Notes: a model not told the origin generated them from the letters alone. DNA of 64,000 nt from Centipeda periodontii DSM 2778 (GCF_000213975.1 NZ_GL892076.1:1501337-1565336); one strand, 5' to 3'; shown: positions 27,968 through 37,417, counted from the stretch's first letter. Made by a program: numbers and translations.

Positions 27968-28031
27968 TTTATAGGCCTCCCTTTCCATGTTCCTCAATTA
28001 CAGGAAAACACTCCCATGTACTACATTCAGA

Positions 28032-28520
28032 TTAAAGTTGTGCGGCAACCCGATCCGCTTTCGCCTCCACTTCAAGAACCATCTTTTCTCGATAGTCCAT
28101 GAGAGCTTCCGCAATGGAAGAATCGTATACTGCGAGAATTTCTGCAGCAAATATAGCGGCATTCTTTGCACCGTTGATCGCCATCGACGCAACGGGAACT
28201 CCCGAGGGCATCTGTACCGTGCTGAGCAGCGCATCCATACCGTTCAGAGGTGTTGCGTTGACCGGAATGCCAATGACGGGCTTAATGGTATAGCTTGCTA
28301 CAACCCCTGCAAGATGTGCTGCCGCGCCCGCTGCAACAATGAATGCGGCAAACTCTTTTTTGTGATCTGCCTCCATGACAAAATCACGCACGTTTGACGG
28401 CGTACGATGTGCCGAGGCAACCTTGACTACAGGCTCAATGCCAAATTGCTTCAGAAGCTCAACCGCCGGCTTTAAGATTGGCCAATCAGAGTCGCTTCCC
28501 ATGAGGACTGCTACCTTCAT
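28032..28520 (-). CDS. purE: N5-CAIR mutase PurE
   Basis: Moves the carboxyl group of N5-CAIR to give [21 protein letters not shown] and the catalytic [11 protein letters not shown] are visible, as is [13 protein letters not shown]. 162 residues, class I type. First gene of the operon, with AGGAGAT before its ATG. No purK is present in the window; either it lies elsewhere or the enzyme is supplied by bicarbonate chemistry. Confidence 0.96.
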   Translation of the reverse strand: MKVAVLMGSDSDWPILKPAVELLKQFGIEPVVKVASAHRTPSNVRDFVMEADHKKEFAAFIVAAGAAAHLAGVVASYTIKPVIGIPVNATPLNGMDALLSTVQMPSGVPVASMAINGAKNAAIFAAEILAVYDSSIAEALMDYREKMVLEVEAKADRVAAQL

Positions 28521-28541
28521 TTTACCATCTCCTTAACCTCT

Positions 28542-28570
28542 ATGATAACGAGAATTTAGAGTCATGTCAA
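28542..28570 (-). promoter_or_regulatory. Promoter of the pur operon
   Basis: Minus-strand TTGACA, 17-bp spacer, TATCAT. Transcription would start about 15 bp before the purE start, leaving no space for a purine riboswitch; a PurR-type operator was not recognised. Confidence 0.72.
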
Positions 28571-28583
28571 TAGAACGAACAAA

Positions 28584-28611
28584 GGACTGCCATACAGTGG
28601 TACAGCAGCCC
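28584..28611 (-). terminator. Weak terminator after cheV
   Basis: Minus-strand GGGCTGC pairs with GCAGTCC (one G-U) around a 14-nt loop and is followed by TTTG. It lies between the cheV stop and the purE promoter. Confidence 0.55.
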
Positions 28612-28626
28612 TTACATCATATTAAT

Positions 28627-29577
28627 TTAGTTTTCATCGCTGACATCGTGGAGAGGTTCACCGAAAGTGAGCGTATCCAAAAGGTCAATGAGTTGGTTGA
28701 TCTCCGGCTTGGAGACCTGTCCGGACGCGCCCAGACTGTCGCCCTTGCGCCTCATCTCCTCACTGATGAGGGAGGAGAACAAGACGAGCGGAACCTCGCC
28801 CAGACGGTTATCTTCACGCACGAGTTTCAAGAGGCGATGTCCATCCATCTTTGGCATCTCTACGTCAGAGATAATGATGCGCACATGGTTCTCAATCGGT
28901 CCGTTCTTACGTGCAAGATCCTGCAGATAGTCCCATGCATCCTGTCCGTTTCCAAAGTCGCGGATGAACTTGTATCCAGCCTCATGAAGTGTCGTGACCA
29001 ACAGATCACGAAGCATCTTGGAGTCCTCTGCAACGACGATATGAGCTGTTCCACGACGTGTCTTAGCATCCTGCGTCGCCTCCGCGACTGTCGTGAGTTT
29101 CTGGTTGATCTCAGGATTGATCTCGGCAATGATGGTTTCAAAGTCGAGTAGGAGGACGATACGATCTTCCATCTTGATGATACCGACCACACGCGATCCC
29201 TCACCAACGTTCGGGGCGGGCTCCATATTCTTCCACGAAATGCGGTGAATGCGATAGACACTGCCAACGAGGAAGCCGATATCGTAATTATTGATCTCTG
29301 TGACAATGATGTTCTGCAATTCGTCCACTGTCTGGAGATTGAGGCAACGTGCCATGTTGACAAGCGGAATCGCCTTGCCGCGCAGGGTAAACAGACCGTC
29401 GACATAGGGATGTGCCTCGGGCATAGCCGTGACTGGCGCACGCGTAATAACCTCGCGCACCTTCGCAACATTAATGCCGTAGTTCACCTTTCCAATACTG
29501 AACTCGACAATTTCAAATTCATTCGTTCCTGTTTCAAGCAGGATTCCTTTTCTCTCTTCAGTGACCGTCTCTGCCAT
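28627..29577 (-). CDS. cheV: Chemotaxis adaptor CheV (CheW + receiver domains)
   Basis: Couples chemoreceptors to CheA and tunes adaptation. The CheW domain spans about residues 15-160 (EIVEFSIGKVNYGINVAKV, VDGLFTLRGKAIPLVNMA); the receiver spans about 180-305 with acidic residues in IVVAEDSKM, the phospho-acceptor Asp in IIISDVEMPKMDGHR and a Ser-Ser pair in VLFSSLIS. 316 residues. No other chemotaxis gene is in the window; its presence implies a motile cell. Confidence 0.94.
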   Translation of the reverse strand: MAETVTEERKGILLETGTNEFEIVEFSIGKVNYGINVAKVREVITRAPVTAMPEAHPYVDGLFTLRGKAIPLVNMARCLNLQTVDELQNIIVTEINNYDIGFLVGSVYRIHRISWKNMEPAPNVGEGSRVVGIIKMEDRIVLLLDFETIIAEINPEINQKLTTVAEATQDAKTRRGTAHIVVAEDSKMLRDLLVTTLHEAGYKFIRDFGNGQDAWDYLQDLARKNGPIENHVRIIISDVEMPKMDGHRLLKLVREDNRLGEVPLVLFSSLISEEMRRKGDSLGASGQVSKPEINQLIDLLDTLTFGEPLHDVSDEN

Positions 29578-29666
29578 TTATCTCTCTCCCCCATGCTTGT
29601 AAACATTGTTTGCTATGCTCTCTATTCGCCCTTCGGGGGGAAAATCCTGCCTATCTTAAGAAAAAA

Positions 29667-30575
29667 CTAGGACTTTTTGTTTTCCTCAGACAAATAGGTC
29701 CAACCATCCCGCTGCTCGATGAGACCGTCCTTGAGTAATCGTCCCAGCGCCCGTTTGAATGCAGCTTTGCTGATATGAAAGCGATCCTGAATGACGGCAG
29801 GCGATGTGGAATCGGTATAGGGCATCTTGCCGTTATGCTCCTTCAAGAGTTTGAGAAGTCGATCCGCGTCCTCCAATCGCGCCTCTTCCTTTGGGGGACG
29901 CAAAGAGGCGTTCAGTCGTCCATCCTCACGAAGATAGGTCACACGCATCTCGACGGTTTCACCCACACGCGGACGATGCGGAATCTCACGATGATCAATG
30001 AAGACAATATAGCGTTCCTCCGTAAAGAGGAATGCGCCGCGCTCGGTGATATTGTAGACCGAGCCCTTGAGGCGGTCTCCTACACGTACCCCCTCTGCGG
30101 GGCGTGAGGCACGGCGCAGCTCATCTTCGACCTCCATCGTTACGGCAAGGCGCCCGGATTTATCCGTATAGAGCTTTGCCCAAACGGTTTCTCCGATCTG
30201 CGGGCGCCCACGCATTCCTGCATAGGGCAGAAAAATGCCGCGCTCCGCACCGACATCGAGAAATGCGCCTTCCTTCGTGACATTGATGACACGCAGACGG
30301 GCAACCTGTCCCTCCTTCATGCGGGGCGTACGCATACTTGCGGTAAGTCTCCGCTTCGGGTCGAGATAGAGAAAGACGCGGACACGATCACCGACCTTGA
30401 CGGGAGCCGTCTGCTGAACCGTATGGAGCAAGATATCATCATTCGTATTACCTGTCTCTGCGTCCAGAAATACGCCAAGTTCACTCTCACGTACAGCGGT
30501 GAGCTCCGCGACCTGACTCGGACCATACTTGCAGGAGCGTTTTAGGTATTCCGGCTTTCGTGTTTGTTCCTGCAT
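29667..30575 (-). CDS. CvfB-like RNA-binding protein with S1 domains and winged helix
   Basis: A 302-residue protein. Three S1-like OB folds are seen at about 10-70, 75-145 (RLRVINVTKEGAFLDVGAERG) and 150-225 (GSVYNITERGAFLFTEER), followed by a C-terminal winged helix (FHISKAAFKRALGRLLKDGLI) that ends before residue 300. This is the layout of CvfB/YitL. Members bind RNA and affect virulence gene expression in Staphylococcus; the role here is unknown. It follows rsfS by seven bases. Confidence 0.88.
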   Translation of the reverse strand: MQEQTRKPEYLKRSCKYGPSQVAELTAVRESELGVFLDAETGNTNDDILLHTVQQTAPVKVGDRVRVFLYLDPKRRLTASMRTPRMKEGQVARLRVINVTKEGAFLDVGAERGIFLPYAGMRGRPQIGETVWAKLYTDKSGRLAVTMEVEDELRRASRPAEGVRVGDRLKGSVYNITERGAFLFTEERYIVFIDHREIPHRPRVGETVEMRVTYLREDGRLNASLRPPKEEARLEDADRLLKLLKEHNGKMPYTDSTSPAVIQDRFHISKAAFKRALGRLLKDGLIEQRDGWTYLSEENKKS

Positions 30576-30582
30576 AGGCTGT

Positions 30583-30927
30583 TTACTCCTCGTATGGAGT
30601 CAACTTTGCATCCCCCCACAGGCGCTCCAATGCGTAGTATTCGCGGGCTTCCTGTTGGAAGACATGTGCGACAGTATCGCCGTAGTCGAGCAAGATCCAC
30701 TCGCCCTCACGATAACCTTCCTTGTGAAGAAAAGAAATGCCGGCTTCTTCCATTTTCTCTTCGATGTTGTCTGCAATCGCGCGCACCTGTGTCGCGGTAT
30801 TTGCCGAGCAGATGACAAAATAATCGTTCGTCGACATGAGCCCGATCATATCCATCTGCACGATATCGCGTGCCTTTTTCTCATCTGCCGCCTTGCAAAT
30901 CACACGGCATTTTTCCTGCTCTGTCAA
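30583..30927 (-). CDS. rsfS: Ribosomal silencing factor RsfS
   Basis: Binds ribosomal protein uL14 and blocks subunit joining in slow growth. TTG start (TEQEKCRVICKAAD) behind AGGAGGGA. DIVQMDMIGLMSTNDYFVI, the nucleotidyltransferase-like RAIADNIEEKM, and EWILLDYGDTVAHVFQ are typical. 114 residues. It lies in the standard nadD-yqeK-LCP-rsfS order. Confidence 0.95.
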   Translation of the reverse strand: MTEQEKCRVICKAADEKKARDIVQMDMIGLMSTNDYFVICSANTATQVRAIADNIEEKMEEAGISFLHKEGYREGEWILLDYGDTVAHVFQQEAREYYALERLWGDAKLTPYEE

Positions 30928-30941
30928 GCTGTTCCCTCCTG

Positions 30942-31991
30942 CTACTCTGTTCCCGCTTCTTCCGGCGGGAAAAGTTCATGAATAATTTCATCCGTTGCCG
31001 CACGATCCATAATCCAAACGGTATCATCATCACGTGAGAAATCGCCGGGCAGCATGATCGTGCGTGGTGGCTCGATGCTCAGTTTTCGAATGACATTGCC
31101 GATGTGCACGGAGTCAAAGAGTTCCGCACTTGTTGTGACATTTTGTTTTATAATATCTGCAATTGCCGGCACCTTCGGTAATGTATCGACGCGCAGGAGC
31201 TTGGCGTAGAATGCTTTGACAAACTTCTGCTGCCGCTGTGTACGCCCGAGATCGCCGAGATCGTCGCTCCGATAGCGCAGATAGTGCTCCGCTCCTTTTC
31301 CATCCAGATGGCGGTATCCTTGACGCATATGGATGAAAAGCCCTGCCTCGGGATCGTCATAATCCATATTCTGTTCGACATAGAGATCGATGCCACCAAC
31401 AGCGTCTACAATCTGTCCGAATGTCGCAAGATCGATGACAACATATTGATGAATAGAAATATCGAACATTTGGTTGATTGTTCGTACCATCAGTGGGGCT
31501 CCACCGACCGCATAGACATGGGAGAGTCTGGTCTCTCCCTTGTTCTGTGGCATCACAGCCCAAGTATCGCGCGGAATATTGAGGATACGCACTTTGCCCG
31601 TGGCGTTTTCCATGCTGATCAGGAGGATTGCGTCGGCACGTTTCTCCTCGGCATTGTCCACATTAACGGAATCATCCAGACCAAGCACCAGAACATTGGT
31701 ATAACCGTCGAAACGAATGTCAACCTCACCGCGATTTGCTTCCTGTCGGATCAGATACGCCTCGTACATATCGTGCACATCACGATATGCCTGTATACCC
31801 CATCCGATCAGATAATACCCGGCAATACTGATTGCTACAAGGAGAACGAGGGTACAGATGAGGCGAAAGATCCCACGCAGAAATGCGATGCGGCGTTTGC
31901 GTTTTCGTTCGTTGCGGCGTTTTTTTATATTTTCACGCGAATTTTCACTTTGGAGTTGAGCAGCAAGTTCCTCTGCATCGTATTCCGACAT
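30942..31991 (-). CDS. LytR-CpsA-Psr (LCP) family protein
   Basis: Membrane-anchored phosphotransferase family that attaches glycopolymers to peptidoglycan. A basic N-terminal cytosolic stretch (KKRRNERKRKRR) precedes one transmembrane helix (LICTLVLLVAISIAGYYLIGW, about residues 42-62). The LCP domain follows: LGLDDS, RADAILLISM, ILNIPRDTWAVM, DLATFGQIVDAVGGIDLYV and LRYRSDDLGDLGRTQRQQ. 349 residues. In a diderm the acceptor polymer is uncertain. Confidence 0.92.
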   Translation of the reverse strand: MSEYDAEELAAQLQSENSRENIKKRRNERKRKRRIAFLRGIFRLICTLVLLVAISIAGYYLIGWGIQAYRDVHDMYEAYLIRQEANRGEVDIRFDGYTNVLVLGLDDSVNVDNAEEKRADAILLISMENATGKVRILNIPRDTWAVMPQNKGETRLSHVYAVGGAPLMVRTINQMFDISIHQYVVIDLATFGQIVDAVGGIDLYVEQNMDYDDPEAGLFIHMRQGYRHLDGKGAEHYLRYRSDDLGDLGRTQRQQKFVKAFYAKLLRVDTLPKVPAIADIIKQNVTTSAELFDSVHIGNVIRKLSIEPPRTIMLPGDFSRDDDTVWIMDRAATDEIIHELFPPEEAGTE

Positions 31992-32028
31992 CGCCTCCCC
32001 CTCTCCTTTTTATAAAATACCATTCTGT

Positions 32029-32604
32029 TCAGTGTTGTTCAAGCAGAAGTTCATTCCGTGCGGTCACGGTATCGGGATGAATAAGGCCGCCCTTCTGTGC
32101 AACGAAGAGAATGGACTCGGTCAGTCCGACGAGCATCATCTCATCCAATGATGCGGTACGTGCGAGCTCACGCAACCGCTCCACCTCCGGGTAAGTTCTG
32201 GACGGTTCAATCATATCCGCAAAATAGATGATTTTGTCGAGTGCCGTCATGTTTGCGCCGCCGACGGTATGCCGCCAGATTGCCTGCGCAATTGCAGCAT
32301 CATTGACGCCATAGACTTCGTAGATCAAATACGCCCCCACATAGGCATGAAGCAAAAGCGGCATCGCAGACTCGATTTTTCCGATCGGAATTCCGCGTCG
32401 TCGTGCCTCCAGCGGAAGCTCTGTGACCTCATATGTGCGTCCACAGTCATGCAGGAGCCCCGCAACGCGTGCGCGCTCCTCATTCATTCCAAAGCGTCGT
32501 GCCAGTGAGGCAGCCGTATCTGCGACCCCCAGAGAATGACGATAGCGGCCTTCCGTCAGCTGCTGCTCAAGAATAGTGCGCATTTCCTCATAGCTCTTTG
32601 TCAT
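32029..32604 (-). CDS. yqeK: YqeK-type HD-domain nucleotide hydrolase
   Basis: HD-domain protein of the YqeK family, members of which hydrolyse diadenosine tetraphosphate symmetrically. GRYRHSLGVADTAASLARR, the HD pair in VAGLLHDCGRTYE, LLHAYVGAYLIYEVYG, AIWRHTVGG and KIIYFADMIEPSR give the metal and substrate site. The start (MTKSYEEMRTIL) overlaps nadD by 17 bases; the binding site is weak and a later ATG is possible. About 191 residues. Confidence 0.9.
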   Translation of the reverse strand: MTKSYEEMRTILEQQLTEGRYRHSLGVADTAASLARRFGMNEERARVAGLLHDCGRTYEVTELPLEARRRGIPIGKIESAMPLLLHAYVGAYLIYEVYGVNDAAIAQAIWRHTVGGANMTALDKIIYFADMIEPSRTYPEVERLRELARTASLDEMMLVGLTESILFVAQKGGLIHPDTVTARNELLLEQH

Positions 32605-33208
32605 GCTCACGATACAGCCCCCTTTTCTCAATATACTCTTCTACCGTGCGTGGCACGAGGTATCTGATGGAGAGTCCTTCTCGTATCCGTGCACGGATCG
32701 TACTCGATGCGATTTCCAAGTGCGGCGTTGGCAGAACCTGAATGTGACTGCGTTCCTCTGCCGTAAACTTTTCCGCAAGTAAGAGTTCATCGAGCGGAAC
32801 CCCCTGCCGTGTCGCAACAATAAATTGACAGGAGCGTAGCAGACGTTTCGGCTCATGCCAGAGGTAGAGATCATTCATCGCATCTGCTCCGGTAATGAAG
32901 AAAAGCGTTGCTCCGTGTGATCGACTTTGAAGTTCTGCGATTGTATCCACCGTATAGGAAAGACCATCTCTCTTCAGTTCGATATCCGACACAGAAAAAT
33001 GAGGATTCTCCTGCACGGCACGTTTCGTCATAGCCAGCCGGTCTTCGGGGGATGCGGCGCGTGTCCCATCCTTGTGCGGCGGCCGAGCAGACGGGATAAA
33101 CAACACTTCATCCAATGGCACTGCACAACGCACCATTTCCGCTGTAATGAGATGTCCCATATGGATCGGGTCAAATGTTCCGCCCATAATTCCGATTCGT
33201 CTTTCCAC
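32588..33208 (-). CDS. nadD: Nicotinate-nucleotide adenylyltransferase NadD
   Basis: Makes deamido-NAD from nicotinate mononucleotide and ATP. GTG start (ERRIGIMGGTFDPIHMGHL) behind GAGGTG. The nucleotidyltransferase motifs GGTFDPIHMGHL and SSTIRARIREG are clear, plus TGADAMNDLYLWHEP. 206 residues, normal length. Confidence 0.95.
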   Translation of the reverse strand: MERRIGIMGGTFDPIHMGHLITAEMVRCAVPLDEVLFIPSARPPHKDGTRAASPEDRLAMTKRAVQENPHFSVSDIELKRDGLSYTVDTIAELQSRSHGATLFFITGADAMNDLYLWHEPKRLLRSCQFIVATRQGVPLDELLLAEKFTAEERSHIQVLPTPHLEIASSTIRARIREGLSIRYLVPRTVEEYIEKRGLYREHDKEL

Positions 33209-33215
33209 GTCGTTT

Positions 33216-33365
33216 TCACCTCACAAGATTGAGGATCACAAATACAAGGGTTATAATGAGAAAAAATATGCCGGCAGCAAGCAAATAGTCGAGGATATCA
33301 TGCCGTCCTTTTGGTGTTTTTGCATATTGGAACAGTGTACGAAGATAGCCGATCAGTTGCCGCAT
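33216..33365 (-). CDS. Small single-span membrane protein
   Basis: About 49 residues: a basic amphipathic N-terminus (MRQLIGYLRTLFQYAKTPKG), then one hydrophobic helix of ~20 residues (LAAGIFFLIITLVFVILNLV) and an Arg end. It starts five bases after the proA stop and ends eight bases before nadD, so it is in the operon. A longer version using an upstream TTG would overlap proA; neither start has a strong binding site. I do not recognise the family. Confidence 0.55.
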   Translation of the reverse strand: MRQLIGYLRTLFQYAKTPKGRHDILDYLLAAGIFFLIITLVFVILNLVR

Positions 33366-33369
33366 TCGT

Positions 33370-34626
33370 TCATTCTCGAATCTGCCCTTCACCGTAGACA
33401 AGATACTTTGTACTCGTTAGTGCGTCCAGACCCATTGGACCACGGACATGGAGCTTCTGTGTGCTGATACCGATCTCTGCGCCAAATCCGAACTCAAATC
33501 CGTCTGTGAAGCGTGTTGAGGCATTGACGTAGACCGTCGAGGCATCAACGCGTTGCTGGAAATCATGTGCTACGCGGATGTCATTCGTGACAATTGTCTC
33601 GGAGTGTCCCGTATTATAGCGATTGATATGGAAGATTGCCGCATCCATATCCTCGACAACACGAATCGAAAGAATAAGATCACCATACTCAGTCGCCCAA
33701 TCTTCCTCTGTCGCCGCCGCAATGTCCGGAAGAATGACACGGGTTTTGGAACAGCCGTGCAACTCCACTCCATCGGCGGAAAGTATTGCTGCCATCTGCG
33801 GCAGAAACTCTGCCGCAATTTCCTCATGAACAAGAAGAGTTTCTGCCGCATTGCATACAGACGGGCGCGACACCTTTGCATTTTGAACAATACGGAGCGC
33901 CATCGGGAGATCCGCTACGCGATCCACATAGATGTGACAGACGCCGGCACCCGTTTCAATCACGGGTACACAGCTGTTCTCTACAATATGCCGGATGAGT
34001 CCTGCACCTCCGCGTGGAATGATAACATCGAGCAGACCTGTCAGATGCGTCATGACATCGACGGCGGCACGTTCCTTCATGGCAAGTAGTTGGATTGCTC
34101 CTGTCGGAATTCCGGAATCATATGCGACGCAGGAGAGAATATCGGCAATAACACGATTGGAGCGAAGTGCGTCCGAACCGCCGCGCAGGAGAACTGCGTT
34201 GCCCGATTTCAGACAGAGTCCGATTGCATCCGCTGTCACATTCGGCCGTGCCTCGTAGATCATCCCAATCACGCCGAGAGGAACGCGTAGCCGCCTGATC
34301 TCAAGACCATTCGGGCGACGTACCGAATAATCTTCACGTCCCAGAGGATCCGGAAGAGCCGCCGTCAGACGAAGCGCTTCTGACATCGCTTCCATACGTT
34401 TCGCATCAAGGCGCAGACGATCCAGATAGGAGGCTCGTGTTCCTGCAGCTTTCGCTTCCGCAACGTCTGCCGCATTTTCATGAAGAATGGATTCGGTATG
34501 CTGCATCAATGCATCTGCCATTGCATGAAGTGCTCTGTTACGCACGTCTGATCGAAGTGATGCGAGTTGATAGGAGGCTGCCTTTGCCGCCTCTGCCTGC
34601 GTGCGAATCTCCTGCTCGATCATCAT
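33370..34626 (-). CDS. proA: Gamma-glutamyl phosphate reductase
   Basis: NADPH-dependent reduction of gamma-glutamyl phosphate, second step of proline synthesis. 418 residues of the aldehyde dehydrogenase superfamily: GVIGMIYEARPNVTADA, LLRGGSDALRSN, the catalytic Cys in PSVCNAAETLLVH and VNASTRFTDGFEFGFGAEIG. Two adjacent ATG codons follow GGAGG. It starts ten bases after proB. Confidence 0.97.
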   Translation of the reverse strand: MMIEQEIRTQAEAAKAASYQLASLRSDVRNRALHAMADALMQHTESILHENAADVAEAKAAGTRASYLDRLRLDAKRMEAMSEALRLTAALPDPLGREDYSVRRPNGLEIRRLRVPLGVIGMIYEARPNVTADAIGLCLKSGNAVLLRGGSDALRSNRVIADILSCVAYDSGIPTGAIQLLAMKERAAVDVMTHLTGLLDVIIPRGGAGLIRHIVENSCVPVIETGAGVCHIYVDRVADLPMALRIVQNAKVSRPSVCNAAETLLVHEEIAAEFLPQMAAILSADGVELHGCSKTRVILPDIAAATEEDWATEYGDLILSIRVVEDMDAAIFHINRYNTGHSETIVTNDIRVAHDFQQRVDASTVYVNASTRFTDGFEFGFGAEIGISTQKLHVRGPMGLDALTSTKYLVYGEGQIRE

Positions 34627-34635
34627 CGCTCCTCC

Positions 34636-35760
34636 TTATACCATCAGCACCATATTGTCCCGATGGATGATTTCCTCATGTGCCGCATCCGCAATGATTT
34701 CTTGATAGTCAGCGGTCTGATGTCCCATCAGGCGTGCAACATCCGTTGCGTCATATGCTGCAATACCACGCGCAATCTCCTGTCCGGAGGGGCTGAGGAC
34801 ACGCACCGTCTCTCCCGCAGAGAAATCTCCATAAACCGCCGTCACACCAACTGCCAAAAGACTTGCTCCGCGCCGCATGGCAGCAATGCACCCATCATCT
34901 ACGGAGATTTCACCCATCAGCCGCTTACCGAATGCGAGCCAGCTCTTGCGTGCGCGAAGGTGCGCTTCACGTGCAGGAAAGAGTGTTCCGATTTCCTCAC
35001 CGCGCAAAATGGAACGGATTGTGCCATCCTCATTGCCACGCGCAATCACCATCGTTACACCAGCGTTCTGAGCAATCTTCGCCGCTTCGATTTTGGTCTG
35101 CATGCCGCCTGTCCCCTGTGCGGAGCCTGCACTACCTGCAAGCTGTTCGATCTCAGGTGTAATCTCCGGAATCTCAGAAATTAGAGTTGCGGATGTGTCC
35201 GTGCGCGGGTTCGCCGTATAGACTCCATCAATATCTGAGAGGATAATCAGTGCATCTGCATCAACGAGTGCCGCAACTACGGCTGACAGATTGTCGTTGT
35301 CCCCGATCTTGATCTCATCGACCGCTACCGCATCATTTTCATTGATAACTGGAATGACGTTCATACCGAGGAGTGCGAGCAGCGTATTGCGTGAATTCAT
35401 ATATTGGTGATGGCGCGCTGCATTCTCCTTTGTGAGGAGAACCTGTGCCATCGTCCGTCCATACTCATGAAAGAACTTCTCATAGATATGCAGAAGTGCC
35501 CCCTGCCCAATCGCCGCCAGCGCCTGTCGTGCGGGGATACCTGCGGGACGCTCTTTCAGCCCAAGTGTATTCATCCCTGCCGCAATCGCGCCAGAGGATA
35601 CCAGCAGGATGTCCTTGCCCTGATTCGCCTCATCAATCAGTTCCCGCACAAGATGATCGATCCGATGGAGATTCATCCCACCCGACGGATGCGTGAGGGT
35701 GCTGGTTCCCACCTTGACCACAATACGTTTCGCCTCGCGCAGACGATCTCTTGCACTCAT
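34636..35760 (-). CDS. proB: Glutamate 5-kinase with PUA domain
   Basis: First step of proline synthesis. The kinase domain (about 1-255) shows VVKVGTSTLTHPSGGMN, VSSGAIAAGMNTLGL, NENDAVAVDEIKIGDNDNLSA and GTGGMQTKIEAAKIA; a PUA domain covers the C-terminal ~100 residues (GCIAAMRRGASLLAVGV). 374 residues. ATGA overlap with yhbY. Confidence 0.97.
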   Translation of the reverse strand: MSARDRLREAKRIVVKVGTSTLTHPSGGMNLHRIDHLVRELIDEANQGKDILLVSSGAIAAGMNTLGLKERPAGIPARQALAAIGQGALLHIYEKFFHEYGRTMAQVLLTKENAARHHQYMNSRNTLLALLGMNVIPVINENDAVAVDEIKIGDNDNLSAVVAALVDADALIILSDIDGVYTANPRTDTSATLISEIPEITPEIEQLAGSAGSAQGTGGMQTKIEAAKIAQNAGVTMVIARGNEDGTIRSILRGEEIGTLFPAREAHLRARKSWLAFGKRLMGEISVDDGCIAAMRRGASLLAVGVTAVYGDFSAGETVRVLSPSGQEIARGIAAYDATDVARLMGHQTADYQEIIADAAHEEIIHRDNMVLMV

Positions 35761-36056
35761 AGTTCGATCCTCGGCTTCTCGAAATTCCGCCGAAAGAGCA
35801 GCCCATTTCTGCCAATGATCTGAACAAGGTTGGCATCTGCACGCTCCGCAAGAACGGTAATGGCATCTGCCGGATCCTCCGGCGCATTCTGAAGAACGCG
35901 TACCTTAATGAGTTCGCGCTTTTTGATTGCTTCGCGTGCAGAGGCAACGACCGTCGGCGTCACACCTTCTTTGCCGATCATGACGATGACCTCCTCCGTC
36001 ATGCCGAGTGAGCGCAGTTTTCGAATCTGCTTACTGTTCAGCGAGTTTCGCAGCAA
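35757..36056 (-). CDS. yhbY: YhbY-type CRM-domain RNA-binding protein
   Basis: A 99-residue protein made of one CRM domain, associated with large-subunit ribosome assembly. NSKQIRKLRSL, the GxxG loop in IGKEGVTPTVVAS, and LIKVRVLQNA are typical. TTG start behind GGGGGA. It lies between obgE and proB, as in many Firmicutes. Confidence 0.92.
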   Translation of the reverse strand: MLRNSLNSKQIRKLRSLGMTEEVIVMIGKEGVTPTVVASAREAIKKRELIKVRVLQNAPEDPADAITVLAERADANLVQIIGRNGLLFRRNFEKPRIEL

Positions 36057-36069
36057 AGTATTTCCCCCA

Positions 36070-37353
36070 TTAATCCTGATAGTCGAATGCCATATCTCCG
36101 ATGTGAACGGTCATGCCTTCTTTGATGCCGCGTGCGCGGAGTTTTTCATCCAGACCCTTGAGCCGCCAAATATATTGGAAACGTCGTACCGCCTCGTCGT
36201 TATTGAAGTTTGTCATCACAACGAGTTTTTCGATCGCTTTGCCGGATACAATGAAATCACCCGCATCGTTGCGCGAGATTGTCACCTTCTCGTCGTCCTC
36301 GGCGTTCTGGTCATAGACCGCGACATCCTCCTCCTCTGCCTCGGGTTCCGGGACGTAAGCCTCCAACCATGCACCGACATGATCGATCAGTTCCTGCACG
36401 CCTACGCGCGTTGCCGCAGAGATGGCAAAGAACTCCAGCCCTTCGCGTTGTGCAAGTTCCTTGAGGCGTGGCAGATTCTCCTCTGCGGACGGCAGATCAA
36501 TCTTATTTGCTACGAGAATCTGTGTGCGTTTTGCAATCTTTTCACTGTAGCGCGCGAGTTCCTTGTTGATCTTGTGATAATCCTCCACGGGATCGCGTCC
36601 CTCGATACCGGAAGCATCCACGATATGCAGAATGAGACGCGTGCGTTCCACATGGCGGAGGAAGTCATGCCCGAGTCCAACGCCGTCGGCAGCTCCCTCA
36701 ATGAGTCCAGGAATGTCTGCCATGACGAAGCTCTTCTCATAGTCCGTCTGCACAACGCCAAGCACGGGGGTCAGCGTTGTAAAGTGGTAATCCGCAATCT
36801 CAGGACGCGCTGCCGAGCACGATGCGACAAGGCTCGACTTGCCAACGCTCGGATAGCCGACAAGTCCGACATCCGCGAGCAGCTTAAGTTCTAAGCGGAG
36901 CTTGCGGCTCTCCCCCGGCTCGCCGAACTCGGCAAAGGACGGTGCACGGTTCGCGGCGTTGGCAAATTTTGCGTTGCCGCGTCCCCCGCGTCCGCCGCGT
37001 GCAATCACCGTTTCCATACCGACCTCTGTGAGATCGGCAAGGACCTCGCCCGTTGCCTCATCGGTCACAAGTGTCCCCGGAGGAACATCGACATAGAGAG
37101 GCTGTGCATTTTTTCCGTACTGATTCTTGTGTTCACCATTTTCCCCGTTTTTCGCTAGGAATTTACGATGAAACCGAAACGAGAGAAGCGTATTCAGGTT
37201 ACGGTCAGCACGAAAGATCACATCTCCGCCGCGTCCGCCGTCACCGCCCGACGGACCGCCCTTTGGCATGAATTTTTCATGGCGGAACGCGGATTTCCCG
37301 TGTCCGCCGTCTCCTGCCTTCACCGTAATCTGTGCGCGGTCAATGAACTGCAT
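36070..37353 (-). CDS. obgE: GTPase ObgE/CgtA
   Basis: Ribosome-assembly and stress GTPase. Glycine-rich Obg fold at about 1-158 (VKAGDGGHGKSAFRHEKF, GGPSGGDGGRGGDV), G domain at about 160-330 with GYPSVGKSSLVAS, DIPGLIEGA and NKIDL, and a C-terminal OCT domain (about 350-427). 427 residues, the long Firmicute form. ATG follows AGAGGGGGG. Confidence 0.97.
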   Translation of the reverse strand: MQFIDRAQITVKAGDGGHGKSAFRHEKFMPKGGPSGGDGGRGGDVIFRADRNLNTLLSFRFHRKFLAKNGENGEHKNQYGKNAQPLYVDVPPGTLVTDEATGEVLADLTEVGMETVIARGGRGGRGNAKFANAANRAPSFAEFGEPGESRKLRLELKLLADVGLVGYPSVGKSSLVASCSAARPEIADYHFTTLTPVLGVVQTDYEKSFVMADIPGLIEGAADGVGLGHDFLRHVERTRLILHIVDASGIEGRDPVEDYHKINKELARYSEKIAKRTQILVANKIDLPSAEENLPRLKELAQREGLEFFAISAATRVGVQELIDHVGAWLEAYVPEPEAEEEDVAVYDQNAEDDEKVTISRNDAGDFIVSGKAIEKLVVMTNFNNDEAVRRFQYIWRLKGLDEKLRARGIKEGMTVHIGDMAFDYQD

Positions 37354-37417
37354 ACGTCCCCCCTCTTATAGAAAAGAGCCTGTACCCCCAAGGTACAGGC
37401 ATCCGCATAGAACAAAA

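Noticed and set aside
28521-28600. Purine riboswitch upstream of purE
   Set aside because: The promoter lies too close to purE to leave room for an aptamer and no purine-riboswitch core was seen.
29630-29666. Terminator between cvfB and cheV
   Set aside because: The only candidate (CCCCC-cgaa-GGGCG) is imperfect and lacks a U-tract.
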